64,000 nt of DNA from Ischnura elegans (Eukaryota; Arthropoda; Insecta; Odonata; Coenagrionidae), in assembly GCF_921293095.1 (NCBI RefSeq), contig NC_060254.1, forward strand, positions 434,001 through 498,000, in the 5' to 3' direction. Shown piece by piece: positions 57,776-64,000 of the stretch. Position numbers and translations under genes: made by a program. How positions within the stretch are numbered: position 1 is the stretch's first letter; the number at the start of each line of letters is the position of its first letter. The notes under the pieces are model-generated. The model saw only the letters and a list, made by a program, of their open reading frames with translations. It ran no database searches and was not told where the DNA came from.

Positions 57776-58380
57776 TACAATAGAGAATTCTAAAAATCCA
57801 CCAATAGAATTGCTTTCGTTCCGCGTGTATTAAAATCAGCTTTCATCAAAATCGTCATTGAAATTCACTATTTTCGAGGAAATAAGGCGTCTTCACAACT
57901 ACGAACACTCCATCGGCTACGTTTTGCCTGTTCTACACGCTAGGATCGGATCATCCGGCTTAGCCCAGCCAAACCGCTCATCGCGAACCAATTCTTAACG
58001 AGTAGCTTAAGTCGACTCCTGGCCATCTTATGGCAAGAACCGAGAGATTAAGAACACTTGAGAATCGGCGAATGCTGAAGCATTTTACGGTAGAAGTTCT
58101 AGCAAAGCAGATAATTACCGGATTTATTTTGGCAGATCGGTGAATTCCCGAGTTGATATCTGAGGCACTTCTACGGAAGGAGATGAATCTGAAATAATTG
58201 ATTCTTTTTCGTCGGCTAGGACGATAACACATTGAATTCTCAGCTTTTGTAATCGATTAAGTAGAGAATTTTGAAGTTTTTACATTAAAAAATCCTTAGT
58301 AGTCCAGTAGTAAAATCCAGTTCGAGCTCAGCCTTCGTGTGGTTCGGATCGTTCTCTCCGGTTCTCTCCTGCGCTACGCA
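57776..58380 (+). other. Upstream region of the CR1-like LINE
   Basis: This probably includes the 5' untranslated region of the LINE whose ORF1 starts at 58381. The 5' end of the element could not be placed, and no target duplication was matched to the 3' end. Confidence 0.4.
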
Positions 58381-59358
58381 ATGCCTAACTGCAGTGCATG
58401 TGTTAAATCGATCAAGCGCGAGCAGAAGTCGCTCTCTTGCTGTGAGTGTAAGGCCCATTACCATCCACTGTGCCTTTCAATACCTGAAGTGGAATTTAAG
58501 GAGCTTAGTGACAAACGTAGACCATGGTATTGCGACGTTTGTCGGGCTAAGATCGGCTGTGGCAGTGATGGAGAGCAAATCAGAAAAGCTCCTGAGAACG
58601 AGTCCGCAAGTTCCAGTTTGTCTCCTGATCGTGTGAGTGATATCTTGAAAGATTTTTCTGCTAATCTTGCTGATATCCGGTCGGATCAAAGTGAAATTCG
58701 CAAATCAATATCTCGCTGGGAGGAGTCGTTCGGGGGTCAAGCAAAGTCTCTCGAGCTCCTCAATGCCTCCCTTGTGAAAATAACTGATTCCCTGAATCAC
58801 CTATTAAGTGAAAACATCAGCCTAAAGAAACAACTAAGTGATACGGAAGCTCGCCTTAATCGCGTTGAGCAAGAGCAACTCCGGAATGTAATTGAGATCC
58901 ACGGCATTCCTTACTCCGAAGGGGAGGTAGCTGGGGCCCTGATTTGTCAAGTTGGAATCGCTGTGGGAATTAAAGTGGATACAAGTGAAATCGATTACGC
59001 CTACAGGGGTGGTTCCAACCGTTCTGCAACCTCTCACCCTTCACCTAGACCTGCCCCTATTATTGTCCGTTTTCTACGATCTAGCACTGCTGCTGCATTT
59101 TTAAATGGTAGACGCACAAAACGGAACCTGAAACTCAACGACATCGTCGCCGACCAGAACCCTACCAACCCTCCTGTCTACATTAATGAATCCTTGACAT
59201 CCTTAAACCGAAAGCTATATGCAATGGCCAGGGGACTTAAGAAAGAAGGTAAAATCAAATACGTGTGGATTCGTAATGGCCGTGTGTTTGCTCGGGTCCA
59301 TGATGGTGGTGAACGCCTTTCTATCCTAGTTGAAACTGACCTTGACTGCTTGAAATAA
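58381..59358 (+). CDS. CR1-like LINE ORF1 protein (PHD-type zinc finger and coiled coil)
   Basis: 325 codons, uninterrupted. ATG at 58381 is the first in frame. Residues 3-55 form a PHD-like finger: NCSAC, LSCCECKAHYHPLC, then WYCDVC (C4-H-C3 order). Residues about 100-175 are rich in heptads of L, I, S and E (SDILKDFSANLADIRSDQSE and LLSENISLKKQLSDTEARLN), a likely coiled coil. The C-terminal half (NVIEIHGIPYSEGE, APIIVRFLRS, KLYAMARGLKKEGKIKYVWI) resembles the RNA-binding part of LINE ORF1 proteins. The protein should bind element RNA and form the ribonucleoprotein. It ends with TAA at 59356, and the frame continues open into ORF2. Confidence 0.85.
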   Translation: MPNCSACVKSIKREQKSLSCCECKAHYHPLCLSIPEVEFKELSDKRRPWYCDVCRAKIGCGSDGEQIRKAPENESASSSLSPDRVSDILKDFSANLADIRSDQSEIRKSISRWEESFGGQAKSLELLNASLVKITDSLNHLLSENISLKKQLSDTEARLNRVEQEQLRNVIEIHGIPYSEGEVAGALICQVGIAVGIKVDTSEIDYAYRGGSNRSATSHPSPRPAPIIVRFLRSSTAAAFLNGRRTKRNLKLNDIVADQNPTNPPVYINESLTSLNRKLYAMARGLKKEGKIKYVWIRNGRVFARVHDGGERLSILVETDLDCLK

Positions 59359-62220
59359 CATACGGGGGCCTGTTCTCTTCCCGCAGGCCTACCAATTGCT
59401 AATGAAATCAACATTTCCCTCGTCAATTGTCAATCTTTACTGTGTCATATCGACGAATTTCGGGTTCATTTTTCTTCCTGTGTAAGTGATATAATCTGTT
59501 TAACCGAAACATGGTTAAAACCAAATATTCCTGATAGCATGGTTGATCTTAGTGAACATTACTTGCTGAGACATGATCGGATCGGGAAAGGCGGTGGCGG
59601 GGTTGGTGCCTTCATTCATCATCGACTGAGTTCGTCGGTGCTGGCGACCTCTTCCGCGACCTATGAATGCCGACCCGAGTTCATAGTTATTGAAGTGCAT
59701 GGTATAAACCTCTCTAAACTTCTTCTATTTGTTGTTTACAGACCTCCAAATGTTGGGTCCTTGACTGATATTGAAGAAGCATATACAACTTTTAGTCCAA
59801 ACTATAAAAACATTGTAATTTTAGGTGACTTTAACGCCGATTTGCTACGGGACAGCTGTCATTCTTCCTTCATCAGGAATTTCATTTTTAATTATAATCT
59901 TCATCTGGCCTCAACGCAGCCCACGCATCATACAGAACATAGTCATACTCTCCTTGATCTCTGTATAGTTGATTCCCCTGAAAAACTCTCTTCATTCTCA
60001 CAATTCCCTGTGCCTTTCCTCTCCGCACATGACAAAATTTTACTCTCTTATTCATTCAATTCCCCTCGTCTTCCTATACCTAAAATTCTCTATCGTGATC
60101 TTAAAAATTTCGATACAGCAAAGTTTCAGGACGATCTGCTCACCTTTGACTGGAACAACATATTTAGCTCCTTGTCCATTGATTCAAAATTAGAACTCTT
60201 TAATCAGAAATTCTTAGAGTGCATAAATTGTCATGCCCCCCTGCGAACATGCGCACCTAGACGGCCTTCAGCCCCCTGGCTGACTAGTGACATTAAGCAA
60301 AAAATGAAGGAACGTGATATTTCACGTAGAATTTTCACACGAACAAAAAGCCAGACTGCTTACACTGAGTTTATCGTCTTGCGTAATCAGGTAAAGCATC
60401 TCGTCACGGAAGCCAAGAAAAAATATTATGCAACCACCTTCTCCAATTTGACAGAACCAAACAAGGTCTGGAGGGAACTTAGAAGTCTTGGACTCGTGCA
60501 GCGACGAAACAAGCAGCCCTTACATGAATTATCTATCGATGATCTAAACAAGCACTTCACTCCCGCCTTTACCTTCGAGGCAAATAACATTGCTGACATA
60601 TTCAGTCTCTCTAACCTTGATCCACTTGTACCCTATAACGACAGAAATTTCTTCTTCCAACACGTAACCCCACACAACCTACGTAAAACGTTATCTCTCT
60701 CTAAATCGAACTCAACTGGGGTCGATGGAATCTCAGTTAAATTTATAAAGGCCGCGTCAACTGTACTTCTACCTGTAATACTTGATATCTATAATTTTTC
60801 CTTATCGTCATCTGAATTTCCGAATGTATGGAAATATTCACTAATCACACCAATACAAAAAGTAAAAAAACCAACTTCTCCCAGTGATTATCGGCCAATC
60901 TCTATTCTGTGCTCTCTTTCTAAATGCTTAGAAAGAATTGTTTTTCAGCAGGTAACGAATTATCTGGACCAATGCAACTTGCATGATCCATATCAATCTG
61001 GATTTCGGAAAAACTTCTCTACGCAAACAGCGCTACTCAAATTAACGGATGATATACGTCAAGGAATTGATAAACGGATGGTTACAATTCTGGTACTATT
61101 TGATTTCACCAATGCTTTTGGTCTTGTTAATCACGCCAAACTTCTCCACAAGTTGAAAAACCTTAATTTTTCCTGTTCCTCACTTAACTGGTTTTACTCC
61201 TATCTAAAAGATCGTCAACAGGCAGTCAAGGACGCGAATGGGAATACATCGCAATGGACTACTGTCCATTGCGGGGTCCCCCAAGGGTCAGTTCTTGGTC
61301 CTCTCCTATTTTCCCTGTATGTCCTTGATCTGCCCAGGTGTATTCTAAACTGTAAATATCTCTTATATGCCGACGACCTACAGATTTATTTTCACTGTCA
61401 TTTGTATGAGCTGAATGATGCAATTTCCAAAGTAAATCAGGACGTTCAGGCCATCACTTCATGGGCTGCAGACAATAACTTTGTGCTTAACCCTAGGAAA
61501 ACAAAATCTATGTTATTTGGTACCTCAAAACTACTCAAACATGTCGACTTTGATGTTCTGCCCAAGATTTTTGTTGGTGATGCCGAAATATCATATGCAA
61601 ACTCCGTTAAAAATCTTGGAGTCTTATTGATGCCTAATTTGTCTTGGCAAAACCATGTTAAAGCCATCAGCAATAAGATCAACATGATCTTGTTTCAGCT
61701 AAAAATTCATAAAAACCTTATGCCCTCTCATACACGCAAGCAACTTGTATCCTCGTTAATATTCCCCCATATTGATTACTGTTGCCTTGTATATAATGAC
61801 CTAACCGAAAAGATTAACACCCTGATTCAACGGCAATTAAATATGTGTGTTAGGTTCATTTATGATCTTAAAAAAGATGAACATATATCCCCTTATTTCT
61901 CTAAATTAGAATGGCTTAAAGCAAAAACAAGGAGGCAATACATGCTTGCCTCTTTTTTATACAAACTTTTTAATTGCAAACAGCCAGAATACATTATGCA
62001 ATTTTTTCAGAGTAAAGAGAAATATCGCAATGTTGTAACTAGATTATCAGCTGATTTTTTAATTGTTCCTCAACATCGAACCACTGCATTTGATAATTCA
62101 TTTTCAGTTGTTGGGTCAAGGCTATGGAATGGTATTCCTGAACCAATCAAAACCGCAAAATCACTGATGTCTTTTAAAAATCTAATGTTCACTAAAATGC
62201 TATTACAAGAAAAAATGTAA
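59359..62220 (+). CDS. CR1-like LINE ORF2 protein (endonuclease and reverse transcriptase)
   Basis: 953 codons open from the base after the ORF1 stop, in the same frame. The first in-frame ATG is only at 59539, codon 61. The endonuclease begins before that ATG: NISLVNCQSL and ICLTETWL, whose catalytic Glu codon is 59506-59508. It continues with VVYRPPN, GDFNADLL, SHTLLDLCIVD and LSAHDKI. The polymerase has STGVDGISVKF, DYRPISILCSLSKCLERIV, LFDFTNAFGLVNH (motif A, with G where D is common at the second position), GVPQGSVLGPLLFSLYVLDL and YADD at 61366-61377. No stops or shifts, so the element may be recently active. Start at ATG 59539 would delete an essential part. I therefore give the frame from the stop. 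Confidence 0.88.
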   Translation, partial: HTGACSLPAGLPIANEINISLVNCQSLLCHIDEFRVHFSSCVSDIICLTETWLKPNIPDSMVDLSEHYLLRHDRIGKGGGGVGAFIHHRLSSSVLATSSATYECRPEFIVIEVHGINLSKLLLFVVYRPPNVGSLTDIEEAYTTFSPNYKNIVILGDFNADLLRDSCHSSFIRNFIFNYNLHLASTQPTHHTEHSHTLLDLCIVDSPEKLSSFSQFPVPFLSAHDKILLSYSFNSPRLPIPKILYRDLKNFDTAKFQDDLLTFDWNNIFSSLSIDSKLELFNQKFLECINCHAPLRTCAPRRPSAPWLTSDIKQKMKERDISRRIFTRTKSQTAYTEFIVLRNQVKHLVTEAKKKYYATTFSNLTEPNKVWRELRSLGLVQRRNKQPLHELSIDDLNKHFTPAFTFEANNIADIFSLSNLDPLVPYNDRNFFFQHVTPHNLRKTLSLSKSNSTGVDGISVKFIKAASTVLLPVILDIYNFSLSSSEFPNVWKYSLITPIQKVKKPTSPSDYRPISILCSLSKCLERIVFQQVTNYLDQCNLHDPYQSGFRKNFSTQTALLKLTDDIRQGIDKRMVTILVLFDFTNAFGLVNHAKLLHKLKNLNFSCSSLNWFYSYLKDRQQAVKDANGNTSQWTTVHCGVPQGSVLGPLLFSLYVLDLPRCILNCKYLLYADDLQIYFHCHLYELNDAISKVNQDVQAITSWAADNNFVLNPRKTKSMLFGTSKLLKHVDFDVLPKIFVGDAEISYANSVKNLGVLLMPNLSWQNHVKAISNKINMILFQLKIHKNLMPSHTRKQLVSSLIFPHIDYCCLVYNDLTEKINTLIQRQLNMCVRFIYDLKKDEHISPYFSKLEWLKAKTRRQYMLASFLYKLFNCKQPEYIMQFFQSKEKYRNVVTRLSADFLIVPQHRTTAFDNSFSVVGSRLWNGIPEPIKTAKSLMSFKNLMFTKMLLQEKM

Positions 62221-62396
62221 TTGTACCAATATGCCATTATATTCTGTTACAATTTATTTTCTATTTTTTTTTGCATGTATCTTATTCTTCTGTGCACTGA
62301 GCTCTAATATGAATGTAAGCCCTTGTATGTTCTTAGTGGACCATAAAGGTCCAAGAACAATAAATATTTCTTTATTCTTTATTCTTTATTCTTTAG
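62221..62396 (+). other. CR1-like LINE 3' end: stem-loop and short tandem tail
   Basis: 62330-62357 forms a hairpin (GGACC-ATAAA-GGTCC inside TTCTT...AAGAA). AATAAA follows at about 62359, then four TTTATTC units (62366-62395). A terminal stem-loop and a microsatellite tail are usual for CR1 and L2 group LINEs. Confidence 0.7.
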
Positions 62397-62607
62397 TATA
62401 TATTTGATATATTATGACTCTGTCAATTAAACTATGACAGTTTTGGTCCATCAATGGTATGAAGGCGACCATGTGAATATGGCACGAGAAGGCAACGACA
62501 GTAAAAGCTTTCAAATTTCTCGCTCACTGGGAACGTATTTTAATACTCTAGTACGGGCGTTGGTCTCATCCACAATCCCATTTCTAGCACGCGCCACTAA
62601 CAGCTAC
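62397..62607. other. Sequence between two LINEs
   Basis: Nothing recognised. Confidence 0.35.
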
Positions 62608-64000
62608 ATCCACATAATACTCTGCGAGCCACCTCTGCGGTGTTTGGCAGAAGGTGATCAATCACCAGCATGCAGCATGCATTTGGACTCCCACAAGCAC
62701 ACCACACCGTCCAAAACCCGTCCCTTATACTAACATATTATACTACCATATGCTGTTATAAATAGAAATAAAATTAAGAAACATGCATTAAGTTTTACAT
62801 AGGTTTCTAGGCTACACTACAAGTCATGCAATCTATTTATGAGTTATACCGCTGCCGTTATAATCTCTTATTGATCGTGGAAAAAATGACATTCGGAATC
62901 TGTCTGTTCTACAATCTATCTCTCTTATTTTATTTATATGATCTGATCTTCCGTAGTATGTAGGCGTCCGTAAGTTATGGCTAACTTCTTAAGAAAAGAC
63001 TCTGCTCTATAATTTATCTAAATGGTTTAGCCTATTTTTTAATCCACGGTCTGACAGACATTCCCATCCGAGATTATTAAAGAGGCCAGTTACACTAACA
63101 AGACTATCGTAACGACCTTTTGCGTCCCTGGCAGCTTTTCTTTACACGCGTTCTAACTCTGTTATTAAGCCTTTTTCATGAGGGCCCCAAACACTGGCAG
63201 CGTATTCCAAATGTGGTCTAACGAGGGAAATGTAGCTTATTTCTCTCACTTTGTCGTCGCACTTTCCTAATATTCTTTTAATAAAACCCATTTTACGATT
63301 GGCTTGACAGGTTATTTCTCGAATATGTTTATTCCACGATAGATCATTATTGAGTCTAACTCCTAGATATTTCACGGATTCAGCAGACTAATTGGGTACC
63401 CCGAATTATATAGTTACGGTGTAGGGAGTTATTTTTCTTCCAGAAATTCATTACTAAGCATTTTTTCAAATTTAATTCCAACTGCCATGCTTTGCACCAC
63501 GCTTGGATGGCAGCAAGGTCATTCGTTAGTTCATCCCTATCTTCGCTTGAACGGAATCCCCTGTAAACTACAGCGTCGTCTGCAAATAATCGTAGCTTAC
63601 TGTGTACTACTTCACCAAAGTCGTTTACATAAAGAAGGAATAGAAGTGGGCTAATGACACCACCCTGAGGGACACCAGAAGTGTTTCTAATCTCGTTGGA
63701 GACTGCACCGTCTAATACTACTCTTAGGACGCGGTCGCTCAAAAATTCTCTTATCCAGGAAATGGCATCTTCGTCTAGACCATAAGATTTCAGTTTTATT
63801 ATTAACTTTCCGTGGGGTACTTTATCAAATGCCTTTTTGAGATCAAGAAAAATCGCGTCTACTGGAATGTTGTCTTCTCCGGAGACTAAAATATCGTGGG
63901 CGAAAAGCGCTGACGGTGTTTCGCATGATGTACTTTTCCTGAATCCATGTTGAGTTCTCATTAAAAAGTTTTTCTCGTTTAGGTGTTTCATTACCGAGAT
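62608..64000 (-). pseudogene. LINE, copy 2, minus strand, cut by the window edge
   Basis: The 3' tail is at 62608-62760 (CTACATCCACATAATACTCT in complement, CAGCATGCAGCATGC). The polymerase C-terminal part is at 63142-63375 (MKYLGVRLNNDLSWNKHIRE), preceded by motif C FADDAVVYR (about 63575), motif B SGVPQGGVISPLLFLLYVND and motif A LDLKKAFDKVP. The 203 codons at 63380-63991 are almost identical to copy 1. There is no transposon at the TTAG site. A stop near 63388 and other changes show that it too is inactive. Confidence 0.9.

Noticed and set aside
1..64000. A CRISPR array, prophage or bacterial operon
   Set aside because: There are no regularly spaced short repeats with unique spacers. The genes are split by introns and the elements are of animal type.

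Overview
This is a 64 kb piece of an insect nuclear genome. It is AT-rich, gene-poor and packed with retrotransposons, DNA transposons, tRNA-derived repeats and short inverted-repeat elements. There is no bacterial-style gene organisation. The insect assignment rests on one recognisable host gene and on the element types present (Penelope-like, Jockey-like and CR1-like LINEs, Copia, piggyBac, Tc1). The order or species cannot be fixed from the sequence.

The host gene lies on the minus strand and spans about 40 kb. It is the ITG-like (prohormone-3 type) insect neuropeptide precursor. Exon 1 (46272-46496) has the signal peptide and the WGGLFNRFSPEVLSNLGYG core. Exon 2 (11651-11792) and exon 3 (6116-6337) have the cysteine-rich part. 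Splice sites and phases match across all three: phase 0 between exons 1 and 2, phase 1 between exons 2 and 3, and a phase 1 donor leaving exon 3. The C-terminal exon was not found and probably lies left of base 1. Intron 1 is about 34.5 kb and is mostly mobile DNA.

Layout from left to right. 0.4-4.2 kb: inverted-repeat elements and a broken Jockey-like LINE. 6.1-11.8 kb: exons 3 and 2, with two hAT-type miniature elements between them. 12-22 kb: foldback DNA, two copies of an element encoding a YqaJ-type nuclease, a piggyBac remnant and a duplicated tRNA-like repeat. 22.6-25.4 kb: a tandem repeat, then a compact element with inverted repeats of about 175 bp around one small capsid-like gene. 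25-36 kb: LINE and Tc1 remnants, two large palindromes and a Penelope-like element. 37-44 kb: Penelope fragments and a decayed Copia element. 44-50 kb: exon 1, its GC-rich start region and further short repeats. 51-55 kb: a nest of elements inside elements. 58-62.4 kb: an almost intact CR1-like LINE with ORF1 and ORF2. 62.6-64 kb: a second copy of the 51 kb LINE, on the minus strand and cut by the window edge.

The observations I rank highest are the inverted-repeat element with the capsid-like gene (24.07-25.01 kb), the single in-frame stop that separates ORF1 from ORF2 in the CR1-like LINE (59356), the intron-containing YqaJ nuclease element, the nested insertion with a TTAG target duplication and a visible empty site, and the phase-checked neuropeptide gene itself.
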